Source of the DNA: Ceratopteris richardii
Taxonomy: Eukaryota > Streptophyta > Polypodiopsida > Polypodiales > Pteridaceae
DNA: 64,000 nucleotides
Direction of reading: 5' to 3'
Assembly: GCA_020310875.1 (NCBI GenBank)
Contig: CM035417.1
Coordinates: 110,539,648 to 110,603,647 of the forward strand
The position numbers were made by a program, and so were the translations under genes. Shown in pieces: positions 33,111 through 48,660 of this stretch. The notes under the pieces are model-generated. The model saw nothing but the letters and a program-made list of their open reading frames with translations. It ran no database searches and was not told the origin of the DNA. Positions within the stretch are counted from its first letter, which is position 1. The number at the start of each line of letters is the position of its first letter.

Positions 33111-33189
33111 ATGTACAATTACATGCATGTGTGCATACATACATACATACACACATATATATAGACATACATACATAAATTGTCAATGT

Positions 33190-34190
33190 ATGTGTGTTTG
33201 CGTATATGTAAACATATAAACCATGCAACATGAGAATGGAAAGAAATTTTCCTTCTTAAATTAAAGGTATGGCTGCATATTGTTTCCAAATCAAAGGAGA
33301 TACGACTATGAAGATTTCAAATTGTTATAGAATATGGATCAATAAAGTTCAACTCTAAGTTATGCTTGTACAAGGGTTGTGGATAAACCTTTATGGTAGT
33401 ACCAACCACATTTTCATGTTGGGTTAGACACCATGAATGGTGAAAATGTTGTATTAACATAAATTACATGTATTTCTTAACTAATGTAGGACTATATTCC
33501 CACGATTGACATATTTCCTACATTATAACAATTAATACTTCCAGCTGTAATAATTTTAGGGTTTCTAGAGATTTCTGTGAGCTAATAGGATCATCTTTTA
33601 ACATATAGTATATGGATACATTTGGTTTTCTAATTCTTGCATCCATATCGAAGGTTATAGATAATCTTGCAAAAAGCTTCATTTTTTGCTATATTTGTGT
33701 TAGATATAGCATGCCTGTTTTGATATGTTTTGTGGAAATGATCAACCATGGTCCATCATGCTCAAGTGTTGGATGTTCACAAGTTAAATGCATCCTATGT
33801 TTCCGCATTACGATCAAGTTAAAATAATAAACGTTCCATACAAATCATGGTGAATTTATCTTTTTATCTAAGTTATGTGCTCTTCAAACTTTACAAGTTA
33901 TAACCCTAAGATTTCACAATGCAAAAAATGAATCGTTACATGAAAAGTTGAATAGCTCCGATATCAATTGGCGAGTTGAATGTTTTCCTTTTTTTTGCAC
34001 TCTTGTGTAAACAAAAGTTAATTTTATTATCAACTCATTGACATAAATTGCATTATCAAGATGATCCATAAAAAACTTACATTGTTGCAATTAGTTACAA
34101 TGGGGCTGCCTTCGACATGATTAAGCATAGAAATAAACTTAACGTCATTGTAAACTTCTGTCCGAGCAAGTCCAAAATTTCTTTCCTATT
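33190..34190. other. no recognisable gene
   Basis: AT-rich. No supported coding, RNA or element signature. Confidence 0.5.
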
Positions 34191-34559
34191 TTGGGATGCC
34201 CAAACTATTCAAAACTTTCATACGGTACCAAAGAAAAGTTGGTACATTTTAAGAACGTACTAAAAAGACTTCATAGATTGATGGTAGCAAAAGATCAGTC
34301 TACTTATACGTTACCTACTTTGTTTCTGCATATCTATCTATGTATACATAAAGGTTTAACGCATATGTTTATCATCTACACTTGGAATGCGTCAGCCATT
34401 CATTCACTCAGATCAGTCCGTTCCTCGAGATCCCACTTATCGTCCATCGCAAAAAACATTAAACAGAGTTCCCTTGACGCCTCCCGCTACTCAGACGCAG
34501 GTGATTCGTTGAGGTCCTCGGTTATTCCGAATCGCCTTCCGGAGGCCACATACTCAGGA

Positions 34560-35027
34560 TCATCGTTGCTTTGGTCGCTTGATGCAATCCTGCACAATCA
34601 ACAGAAGTCCATTATAAACCGAATAACGATATCAGAGGATGAACTCACAAGTCGAGTAGATGGAGCTCGAACATGCTTTTCCCTTTCCTGCCTAGAAGGA
34701 TATGAAGAAATGAGAACTAAATGGACAATTGGTTGGTGCGGATGACATAAATATGCAACAGAACGAGCTGAGGCAGTCCTTCGAGGTGGCCGAGCCCGGT
34801 GGCACAACATTAGCAGGAATAGGATTGAACTAAACTGTATGCAAAATGGGTATTATTATAGAGCCTCACCGTGCAGCACGTAGTGCATCGGTCGTCGGTA
34901 CCCGCAGTACATGACCAGCTTCACTTTCCACAAACTCTTGCGATCCGGTTATGTCAGACGAACAAAAATCTACTAGTCTGTCGAGCATGCTCATGCTAGC
35001 ATTCATTGTTCTCCTCGTATCTGCCAC
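34560..35027 (-). CDS. three 3'-terminal exons of an unidentified minus-strand gene
   Basis: Exons 34870-35027, 34649-34691 and 34560-34589 are joined by introns of 178 and 59 bp with normal GT-AG borders (acceptors taatcag, ccttctag, gattgtgcag; donors GTGAGG, GTGAGT). They keep one reading frame. The protein end starts VADTRRTMNASMSMLDRLVD, is hydrophilic, passes through VLRVPTTDALRAAR and QEREKHVRAPSTR, and ends in a basic IKRPKQR tail. No domain is recognised. Local GC is higher than the surroundings, as in real genes. Upstream exons (35040-35990) could not be fixed. It lies 1.3 kb left of CACTA-2 and is the best candidate for a non-transposon gene here. Confidence 0.45.
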
Positions 35028-36374
35028 CTGATTACAAGACTTTGTGTAAGCAAATAGTATGTGCCAGATTGAATAGTACTCAAGAGATAAAAATTGAAAG
35101 ATCCCAGCGCACACAAGAGGATGCGTAATCCAACCTCATTTCAGTAAATTATCTGCCTAATCCCACAAATTTAAGATCTAAGCAAAATGATTTAAGCTCA
35201 TACTTTTCTATACATGAGCTTTCATCATGCTCATTTGGGTACACTGTATGACAGAAAATACAGGATTTCATACTTGAGCGCCTCCTACAGAAGCAGAAGT
35301 CATACGTTATGCATGCGAATTTCAACGAGTTGCATGCACTTGAGCAAAAAGAACTCGACAAGTAAAATCAAGTTGATGATCGGTTGTTCACAATATAATC
35401 TGAATGTAATCTCGTGAACCTTCAAACGACTTCCTGATAATTTAATTATGTAAGAAGTGTAGAACGATCTAAGTATCAAGTAGCACAGCTCCTCGAACAG
35501 GTCAAAACTTTGATCTTCTTTTTAGAAACCTTGGAGGTAGAAGCTTTGCAGGTCGAAACTTTGGGGCTTACGTTTTCCAAGTTTCCATGACTTTGTGTGT
35601 AGCCTTCCTTTTACTATACAGAGATCCAATCGATGAATCCATGAAGTTAGAAAGATACATTTTGTGGGTACAGCTAAATGGCTGTGTGCGTTGTATCTCA
35701 TAGATATCTTCATGGAGTATGCTGAATCTGGACGGAGTAAGAAAAGAGTGGATAGATTTGCAGTTATGCTGAGATATATAGATACACATGTATCTCATGG
35801 AATATGATGCACCATAGCGCCAGATAGAATATTGAGGGATTCCACGCATAGCAATAGCCAACTGGGGACTAAGCCCATGTCCCCTCTTTTGCATAGAAAA
35901 GCATACCCATGAAACTTGCTGTCAGGAAGACTTCTATCTCCAAAGAGTCTTAGGGTGGGTTCAGATAAGACGGCACAAATTTGCTGAGTCATCGTATGTA
36001 CCGATGTGTTCAGTTCACAAACAACGATGGCAGCTTCTCAAAATCAAAATTTTTATCTGATATTGTTGGTTGAACAATGTAAACAACCAATCAAACTCTA
36101 TTGTCAAAGCGGCACAAATCTGTTCCGAGGGCGGGGAGCCCACTCAAAGAATGATGGCCCCTGAACTCTTCCATTTTTATAAGGCAAATCAAATTCTGCC
36201 ATATGGTAGCCCTCAGTGTGCCCCCAGGCAGTCTGGACCCAATTTTATTTCTTTCTCTGTTTCATTCCTCTTTTCTAATCACAAAAGCACAAAATATTTT
36301 AAAGAAAACAAAATGTACAAGACAATAAGGGAGAGTTATAGAGAAAATTAATAACCCATTTTTGCCCCTCGTGG

Positions 36375-36640
36375 CACTACAACATACGAGGGGCATACAG
36401 ACACCGCTACTGACGGTCACTCGCGGCGCCGGTATAAACGTCGGAAAACATGACTTAAAGACATCGACGGTAAAGTGACCGTCGGTATGACCGTTTTAAA
36501 CGGATCGTCGGTGTGCTCAGCAGACGTCGGTATAAGCGTAGGTATGAGCGTCGATATAAGCGTCGATAATTTACTAGAAGTTACCGACACCCATAACGAC
36601 GGACATACCGAGGCCGACTTTTAAACATACCGAGAACCCG
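36375..36640. repeat. CACTA-2 left terminus and subterminal repeats
   Basis: After CACTACAACATACGAGGGG come about ten copies of CGTCGGTATA/G or its complement, in both orientations (gacggtc, cgtcggtatg, cgtcgatata, ttaccgac). These are the expected binding sites for the element's DNA-binding protein. The region is CG-rich, so a methylation target. Confidence 0.88.
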
Positions 36641-36649
36641 AGAGCAAAA

Positions 36650-36801
36650 CTTCACTTTTTTGTGCGTGTTTGAGTATTGTTTGTCTTCTGCCGAACTTAC
36701 GCGCACGAAGCGAATTGCGAACTGCATTGTCTTGTGCACACACACACACAGATCTCTCTCTCTACACACACACACTCCCTCGGTTTAGATCTGAGATATT
36801 G
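36650..36801 (+). promoter_or_regulatory. CACTA-2 transposase leader exon 1 (5' end approximate)
   Basis: Sequence ending GAGATATTG before a perfect donor GTAAGTAG at 36802. The start is not fixed; the transcription start is expected between the subterminal repeats and about 36700. It contains CA and TC runs. Confidence 0.45.
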
Positions 36802-36881
36802 GTAAGTAGTGTGCGTACTGTTAGCCTTTGTCTTTCTCTATGCTTTAGGTCTTATAATTTCTCTTCTCTTTGATTTTGCAG

Positions 36882-36969
36882 AAGTTCTTTGGCATCGATT
36901 GTTTGGAATTCAACGATAGACGACCTACATTACGCTTTGACGACAACAATCCAAAAGAGGGACATACTT
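36882..36969 (+). promoter_or_regulatory. CACTA-2 leader exon 2
   Basis: 88 bp between acceptor gattttgcag (36881) and donor GTAAGTGA (36970). One frame is open (KFFGIDCLEFNDRRP), so it may be untranslated leader or N-terminal coding sequence. The next acceptor with a long ORF is at 42055. Confidence 0.5.
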
Positions 36970-36992
36970 GTAAGTGATTGTTTTATTGTCTA

Positions 36993-36998
36993 TTGATA

Positions 36999-37030
<32 letters not shown>

Positions 37031-38100
37031 TGAGAGAGAGAGAAAGAGAGAAAGAGAGAAAGAGAGAGAGAGAGAGTGAGAGATAAAGAATGATAAAAAG
37101 AAAGGAAGATAGAGATAAAAAAATAGAGCATACACACACATCTACACATTTACACATGCATACATACACACACATACACATATACGCACATGCATATATA
37201 CACATAGGAAAATAGAGCATACATATACACACACATACACACATACACATCTACACATTTACACATTTACACATGCATATATACACACATACATGTACAC
37301 ACATGCATGCTTACATACACACATATACACACATGCATGCTTACATACACACATATACACACATGCATGCATACACACACATACAAATATACATACATGC
37401 ATACATACACACACATGCATACACACATACATGCACACACATATATACACATATGCATACATACACATACACACACACATACACACATACATGCACACAC
37501 ATACATACATACACATACACATATACACACATGCATGCATACATACACACACATACACATATACATACATGCATACATACACATAGCAAAATAGAGCATA
37601 CATACACACACACACACCTACACATTTACACATGCATACATACACACATACATGTACACACATGCATGCTTACATACACATATACACACATGCATGCTTA
37701 CATACACACATATACACACATGCATGCATACACACACATACAAAAAATATACATACATACATGCATACATACACACACACATACATACACATATGCATAC
37801 ATACACATACACACACACATATACACATACATGCACACATATACATACACACATACACATATACACACATGCATGCATACATACACACATACACATATAC
37901 ACACATGCATACATACACATAGCAAAATAGAGCATACATACACACACACACATACACATTTACACCATGCATAAATACACACATACATGTACACACATGC
38001 ATGCATACATACACATATACACACATGCATACATACACATAGCAAAATAGAGCATACATACACACACACATACACACACACATATCTACACATTTACACA
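36993..38100. repeat. (GA)n then (ACAT)n block with higher-order repeats
   Basis: GA tract (36993-37085) followed by about 970 bp of acat/acac/catg repeat. Within it the marker aaatagagcatacatacac recurs near 37125, 37210, 37587, 37925 and 38046, usually followed by ctacacatttacaca. Larger units have therefore been copied on top of the dinucleotide repeats. Confidence 0.9.
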
Positions 38101-38104
38101 TTTA

Positions 38105-41931
<3,827 letters not shown>

Positions 41932-42055
41932 GGGTTTTAGGTTTTTTTAGGTGTTTAAGTATTTAGGTTTTAGTATTTCAGGTTTAAGTCTTTAGGAGTA
42001 AGATTTTTAGGTTTAATAAAAAAACAAATGATCTAAAATGTCCATATTGTAGCAG

Positions 42056-45000
42056 ATGGCTTCTTTGGATCCAGAGAAGAGAATGGTGTGTCCTTGTACT
42101 CAGTGCAAGTATCAAATTTATCGGAAACGATGGATTTGTATTGCACATGTTAGAGAGTATGGATCCTTTGATAGGAGTCGACTAGAAAACCTACGCTACC
42201 ATTTGCATGGTCCCCCATATGAGCGGATCGACCCAAACGACATTGCACCCGTAACCTCTCATGAACAAAAGAGAACAAAGGACTTAGACGTACAAGCAAT
42301 TACTAATAGTATTACCGAGAATGAACATATGGAAGAGATGCTCGAAGCATTTTATGAAATGGACGAAGATCATGATGGTGGTGAAGATGTCGAGAGCTTC
42401 ATGGACACAACAGAATTTCCACGATCCAAAGTCGATGAAAAATATAAAAACATGCAAAGACTAGCTCGTTTGCTACTTTACAATGGAGCAAAGATATTTG
42501 TACTATGTGCGTCACTTGCGATGCTGAATCTGCAATCCATTTATGGATGGTCAGGTAGTAGTATCACTGAATTGTTCAGGTAAGTGGAGAACAAATTGGC
42601 TTTATTTACTAATATCATTTTAATTGCTTATTGCAGGCTTCTTAAAGATCAATTTTTGCCAGAGGGAAATGACATGCCTCCAACACGTGGAGATGCAAAA
42701 AAACTTTTACAGTCCATTGGAATGGATTATACTAAACTTCACGCTTGTCCGAATGATTGCATTCTCTTTCAGAATGAATATGAGCATCTCCACGTATGTC
42801 CAAAGTGTGGAGCAAATAGATTTAGAGAAGACCTTGTAGGCGAAGCAATCCCCGCAAAGGTTCTTCGCCACTTTCCTATCATTCCACGAATTAAAAACGT
42901 GTTTAGATGTAAATCTATAGATGAGTTAATGTCATGGCATACAAAGAGTAGGTCTACAGATGGTGTAATGCGAGTGCCTGTTGACTCTGATGCTTGGAAG
43001 CACATAGATAGTAAGTGGCCAGAGTTTGCTAGTGAGCCTCGATCCATACGTCTAGGCATAGCTATGGATGGAGTGAATCCATTTGGTTTACGCAGTTCTT
43101 CATGGAGCACATGGCATGTATGTTTGGTGAATTATAACATCCCACCATGGCTGGCCAGAAAAAAAGGTCATTTATTATTAGCTCTTATTGTACCAGGTAA
43201 GTATAAGGTAAAAAACATGGATGTACATCTTGCCCCACTTGTGGAAGAACTGTGCATTTTATAGGATGGGATTACTGTGCGTGATATGTATCAACCTATA
43301 AAAAAGCGAGATGTGCGAGTGCAAGGCATACTTATATGGACAATGCATGATTGGCCTGGTTATGGTGAATGTTCAGGTTTATCGATTTCAGGTTACCATA
43401 CTTGTCCCTTATGCTGACCACGACTCGAAGCACGCTATTCCAAAGCACTACGTAAAACTGTCTATGAAGGACACCATAGATATTTGCCTGATGGACATGT
43501 TTTATGTGAAGGACAAATTGGCTGACAAGTGCCACGCCAAATGAAAGCTAGCGATTGGAAACAACTGTGGGATTCAAAAAATCCAATCACTGGCATGAAG
43601 CAGTTGTCTATTTTTCATGAACTCCCTTATAGGAGTGAATTGTTGATCAATCATTTGATAGACCTGATGCATATTTTTAAGAATGTGGGAGAGATTCTTT
43701 GGAAAACTTTGATCAGAAAGAAAAAAAGCAAATCACAAAGGAAGGACTTAGAAGAGCGAGGTTGTATGCGAGAGTTGTGGGCAATTACTAAGCCCAACGG
43801 AACAGTATCACTACCAAGAGCTCCTTGGGTGCTTCGCAAGATGGAAGAGCAACAAGTGAAGAAAACAATTTCAGAGTTTCGAACACCTACTGAATGCATG
43901 AGGTGTCTAAAGACTGCTTTCACACGAAACAATGATCTTAGAGGGCTCAAGTCTCATGATTGGAAAGTTTTTACGGTTTGTGCTCCCTGTAACCCTAATA
44001 GATTGTGTTTCGGAGGATGTACGAAGAACTAACTATAAAATTAGTTCTTTAGTACGGTGGATCTCTTCTAAAGAGATAAATAAAGATAGCATAGAGAGTG
44101 CGAAACTCAATGCTATCGAGGCTGTTTGTATGGTAGAGAAATACTTTCCCACAAGTATTCTCACTATTCAACTTCATTTATTGGTTCATGTGGTAGAAGA
44201 AGTTGCAATAGCAAAAACTGTCCATAGCCGATGGATGTTCTTCTTAGAGCACTTTATGAAGACATTAAAATGGTTTGTTCGACAGAGAGCACGTCTAGAG
44301 GATAGCATGGCAGAGAGATGGCTTGTACAAGAGTCTCTTGTATTTATAACTGAGTTTCTACGTATGTCGGATCCCAAAATGCCTCGTTTATGGAGCGATG
44401 ATGAAGATGTTCGTCTCGTAGGCGATGAACCACAAGGTAAAGGATTGCAAAGGAAAATGGATGAAGCTTTCAAAGAGAAGGCAATGAAGTTTTGCATAGT
44501 TAACTCTGAGCCTATGCAGAAGTGGTTAGAAAGGTATGAGCTTGCCAAGGAAACCAACGTAAAGGAAAGAGCTCAGTTTCGAAAGAATCGTTCCACTCGA
44601 TTTTGCCTCTTCCAGAAAGTCCTCGACCTCTTCCACCTTTTCCAACGAGCAGATGGCTAGATACAGCAGTTTCACAAGCAAAGGCAGCGGGTGAAGATAT
44701 CTTTGAAGAAGAAGAAAAACTCGCAAAGGGATGTGATTGGGAGTATACTAAATACGGTGCACCATGGTCTCATGGACGACACTTTCAAATCGCACGAATC
44801 GATAGAAATAGGTCTACTTTTGATAGTGGGGTGATTGTAAAATTTTTGCAAAAAAGTAGAGCCAGTGCAAGAGATGATAATGCTTAAGAAGGCGAGCTAG
44901 ATTATTGTGCTCTGATTCAAGATATCTTGAAACTATCTTTTAGGAAGTTTGATTATTTTGTTTTTGATGTGAAATGATTCAAAGTAGTCACCTCTGGAAG

Positions 45001-45438
45001 AAACGCAACAGTGAGGGGGGATAAAAGCGGTTTGCTTCAAGTCGACTCCACAAAATTATGGACGGATGAAAGGGATACATTTGTACTTCCCGAACATTGT
45101 GAGCAAGTTGTTTTTATACCAGATTCAAAAGAACCAGAGTGGCTATTTGTTTAACAAGTCGCCCCACTTAGTAGATAAATTTGTGAGAATATACATGTAC
45201 AAGATAGTCCATCTATAGTAGACTCAGAGATCATTGTTCGAGAAGAAGAGGTCATTGAAGAAGAGATCATTGTTCGAGAAGAAGAGTTCATTGTTCGAGA
45301 AGACGAAACAATAGACAATGATCAGGAAGAAACGAGCATAGCAAGCGATTTAGAAGCCATCAATATAGAGATAGATATTCTCGGTGCATCGGATCTTCAA
45401 GAGGATGCTAGATTAGAGGATTTTTCAATAAAACACTT
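42056..45438 (+). pseudogene. CACTA-2 transposase (Tnp2 type), with stops and two frameshifts
   Basis: ATG at 42056 just after acceptor gtagcag. Exon to 42579 (transposase-associated Cys motif CPCTQC; acidic stretch), 57-bp intron (42580-42636), in-phase junction in ELFRLL. Tnp2 domain follows (HACPNDCILF, CPKCGANRF, RLGIAMDGVNPFG, PPWLARKKG, IWTMHDWPGYG, HTCPLC, FHELPYRSELL). Then comes the DUF4218-like region (GLKSHDWK; RWMFFLEHFMKTLKWFV), a DUF4216-like region (ELDYCALIQDI, PEHCEQVVFIPDS) and an acidic repeat tail (IIVREEE). In-frame stops are at 43262, 43415, 43523, 44885, 44975, 45152 and 45176. Frameshifts are near 43970 and 44600. The catalytic protein would cut the termini, but this copy is not readable as one protein. 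Confidence 0.9.
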
Positions 45439-45533
45439 GTACGTATTAATTTTTGTTTTTTTTTTCTATTTATTCTTTATATTACCTTTATTATCACATA
45501 CTAATTATTTGAGTTCTTTTGTTACAGAGCACG

Positions 45534-46747
45534 ATGGGAGACAGTCCTCCAATCACTCCTCATTCCATGACAGAGGAGCAGTTTTTAGAGTTTATCTCTC
45601 AGGTACCTCCCGTGTATATGGCCGCTACGTAAGAGTATTGGATCGCTCGTGGTAGCACTCCTCCCGGCCTCACTCCTGCCGGCCTTACTCCTGCCGGCCT
45701 CACTCCCATCAGTGTCACTCCCACTGGTGTCACTCCTGCGGGTGCTGCTACTCCCGCAGGAGGTATGTCTCCTAGATTTGTGACTCCACCACGATCATCT
45801 TTTTAGCCATCTCCTACTAGGTATAGTAGTAGACATGTGCGTTCAACGCCTCAACGCGATACAGGTTCTGGCCCGTCTCGTAGATCGAAGTCACGCTCTG
45901 GAGCAAGAGGTTCTAGGAGTGGATCTACAAGTAGATCTGGAGGAGGCGGCTGTTGTGGAGGCAGTGCGACAGACGTTGTCTCGCCCGCTTCTACTCCTAG
46001 GACGAGTACCTCAGATGTAGGTACGCCACGCAGTACACCACCTGGAACACCACGTACACCTTAGGGTGCTCATGACCATGATGACTCCAAGGTGTATACT
46101 ATCAGATATGGAGCTCCGGTGATGGATGCGGCTGGCAAAGCAATGCGTGCACGTATACGACAGCTTTGCTCCATACAGTTTGGACACTCCATCATGCTGA
46201 AATAGAGTGAACAGGATAAAGATCGGAAGAATTATATCACACAAACGATTTATCAAGATTTCCGACTAACTGATGGACAGTCTCTTGTCAATTCAGAGTG
46301 GATTCTGCACACCGCATGTGAGGCGATGTCCCATCGACGATTAGAGGCTCGTGATGCTTTCAGAGAAGGCTTACCAAAGCATGTATGGTTAGATGCTGAG
46401 GAGTTGGATCTGATTCGCAACGAGTAGCAGCATACTCCTTACCGATATCGAAAGCAGCGAGATGCCGCAGCCACACGTTTAGATACAGTTGGACCTTCAC
46501 ATTTGAGCAGCGATGAATATGACATGATGCGTCATGAGTTTGTAAGTACCATTTCATTTATTGAATTTATTTGTGTTAAGTTTCTCATATATGTTCCTCT
46601 AATGTTTTGTATATTTGTTGCAGGAGTTGGCAATGGCTCGTCCTCCAACACGAACGGAAGAGTTTTACGGATATCAGCACACATTGACTGCACTATTGGA
46701 GGACTTGGAGGGATGCGGTGCGGTCGTTTCATGGGAGCGTTTGCGAT
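45534..46747 (+). pseudogene. CACTA-2 second ORF (TnpA-like DNA-binding protein candidate)
   Basis: ATG 45534, seven bases after acceptor ttacag (intron 45439-45527). One frame runs to the intron at 46542-46623 (GTAAGT...TTGCAG) and on through exon 46624-46750, interrupted by TAA 45630, TAG 45804, 46062, 46203 and 46425 but by no frameshift. The product has a Pro/Thr repeat (GLTPAGLTPAG), an Arg/Ser-rich basic stretch (RRSKSRSGARGSRSG) and a C-terminal part with WILHTACEAM and MARPPTRTEEFYGY. The latter recalls the plant Transposase_24/Ptta type found as the second gene of CACTA elements. A further exon may start at 46835. Confidence 0.6.
45655..45770 (+). repeat. 15-bp coding minisatellite (CTCCTGCCGGCCTCA)n
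   Basis: About seven diverged copies encode TPAGL/TPTGV units within the second CACTA-2 ORF. It is the most GC-rich patch in the window. Confidence 0.85.
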
Positions 46748-47115
46748 GAGGTGATTAATTATAAATTTGGTTTTTACTTGTTGTTTGTAATTTCATGTGA
46801 ATTTATCTCATTCCATTAATGTTCTTTGTTGCAGGACTGTTGATATAGAACGTTCTTTGCATGTGTATGGCAGTGGCACACCAAAATTTTGTATTTGATT
46901 TTTATATGGCAATGCATTGCTTTGCCACATTTTGTAAAAGCGTCATATATGACACTGGTTTGCCACACTCTTGTACATGCTTCATTTATGAAATATATCA
47001 CTTTCTTTGTATATGGTTCATGGTTCATTCTGATTATCTCTTTTGTGTCCAATAATATTCTGTTTTATGAAATCATATTTCGATTGACAGTAGAGTACAC
47101 ATCACATGTACTTGG

Positions 47116-47205
47116 TTTTTTTTGGGAAGAGTGTATTGTCTTTTGTTAAGCAACATCATGGTAATGTTTTTGTAGCAAAAAACAATACACTCTGCCCAAA
47201 AAAAA
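47116..47205. terminator. large inverted repeat (hairpin) at the 3' end of CACTA-2
   Basis: Left arm 47116-47145 and right arm 47176-47205 are complementary over about 30 bases, with few mismatches, around GAGTGTATTGT / ACAATACACTC, with a 30-base loop. It follows the second ORF and precedes the right subterminal repeats. It could act in 3' end formation, be a small RNA source, or be a remnant of a MITE; the type given here is a guess. Confidence 0.6.
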
Positions 47206-47217
47206 TTTTGCAGATAT

Positions 47218-47489
47218 GGTCGTCGGTATACGTGATGGTACTCCCAGTAATGTCATGGGAATAAGTTTCGGTATACCCAGTGGGCGCCGGTATACGCGAC
47301 GGTGCACCTAGCAGAGGTGTTGGTATGGGCGTCGGTAATAGCGTCGGAATTACTAACGCTTATACCGACGTCCATACCGACGCTATAGTACCGACGCGCA
47401 TACCGACAGCTACACCGACGTCGTGGCAAAAATAGCCGTGTTCATTTCCCTCGGTAAAAACCTCGATATACGGCTGATCTGTTATAGTG
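47218..47489. repeat. CACTA-2 right subterminal repeats and terminus
   Basis: Mixed-orientation copies of gtcggtata / taccgac (47220-47450), matching those at the left end, then the terminus TGTTATAGTG at 47480-47489. Confidence 0.88.
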
Positions 47490-47731
47490 TGGGAGATTCA
47501 TTTCCTTTTGAGTTTGCCTCCTTCTAGTACAAAAGTCATTCTGTGATTAAAAGGAGGTCTCATTTTATGGTTCTTAATTTATTTTTCTAGGAATTGATCT
47601 AACGACTTTTCTATGAATAACTCTTCGAAAATATTATCAAAATCACTACAGCGTTTTTCCTTCCAAATTTTCTACATCATCTACCCCTTGATTGGATTCT
47701 AGAGGGATCTTGAGTGTAGGACATTCTAGGA

Positions 47732-47990
47732 TCTTGATAACCTACCATTTGAATCTTGGACATGCCTATGAGGACATGGATCCTTTAGGACCAAACTCTA
47801 GAGCTCAATGGAGCCAAGACCATAGTGAGGGTCCTTGTGGTTTTTCTTATAATTCAGAGTGGTCATGTGAAGGGTGGACATATGAAGCTTACACAAGACC
47901 TAAGAGAGGGTTTGGCATCTACATGGCAGGACTACATACTAGACGAGAAGTGAGACTCATACACCAATTGAGAAGTTTCTCTTGCACTTG
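47732..47990 (+). repeat. dispersed repeat, copy A
   Basis: Sequence with ggatcctttaggaccaa, agctcaatggagccaagacc and gggtccttgtgg aligns with 56880-57115 (ggatcccttgataccaag, agctcaagggagccatgacc, gagtccttgagg) in the same order and strand. Copy A has a 116-codon open frame; copy B does not. Family unknown. Confidence 0.55.
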
Positions 47991-48464
47991 GTATCAAAGA
48001 TTGTGGTCTAGCAATGTAGAGGATAAAAACATGAAATTCTGATTTCGGACTAAATCCTTTTGGATGATAGTGCCACTCTAGAGGGTTACAAACAACACCA
48101 CATGCAAGCTCATAGATTGTATGTGTACGTGCACGCAAAGATAGCAGACATAGTCTCTCTCTCTCTCTGTCTATCTATCTATCTATCTATCTCCATTTTC
48201 TACCAGATATAAGTCTCCAATAGATTTTATAGCATGCCCTTAAGCGTACAATCATTGTCCTTGGGATGATTGGGCCATGATTCTATGCAGAGATGCCACC
48301 AACCCAAATACTCAAGAGAAGAAAACATTGTAATTTTCTCTTAAGGAGCACAAAGGATTCTCTTTGACACCGACCTATGAAGCAACAAAAGAGTTTTATG
48401 AGTATCTATTGCTACTTTATCATGTTCTTTTAAAAAAGAAATTTGAGAAGGATGAAGCTAGAAA

Positions 48465-48465
48465 G

Positions 48466-48517
<52 letters not shown>

Positions 48518-48660
48518 AGGGAGAAAGAGAAGAAAAACTTGTCATGTCATCTTGTTGTTCTCCCCAAAGAGAGAGAGAGAGAGAGAGAGAGAAGAAAAAG
48601 TTGTCATGTCATCTTGTTGTTCTCGCCAAAGAGAGAGAGAGAGGGAGAGAGAGAGAGAAG
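48465..48660. repeat. (GA)n with a ~60-bp unit repeated twice
   Basis: Pure GA run followed by two copies of a unit containing cttgtcatgtcatcttgttg(ttct) each flanked by further GA runs (about 48530-48590 and 48590-48650). Confidence 0.85.

Noticed and set aside
34191..34745. Plus-strand 184-codon frame over the minus-strand exons.
   Set aside because: It is antisense to three exons that have consensus splice sites and matching phase, and its product is low in recognisable structure; judged a shadow.
42056..46747. Reassigned stop codons (TAG/TAA as Gln) as an explanation of the in-frame stops in CACTA-2.
   Set aside because: TGA is affected too, two frameshifts are also present, and the copia elements here use ordinary stops; decay by deamination is simpler.
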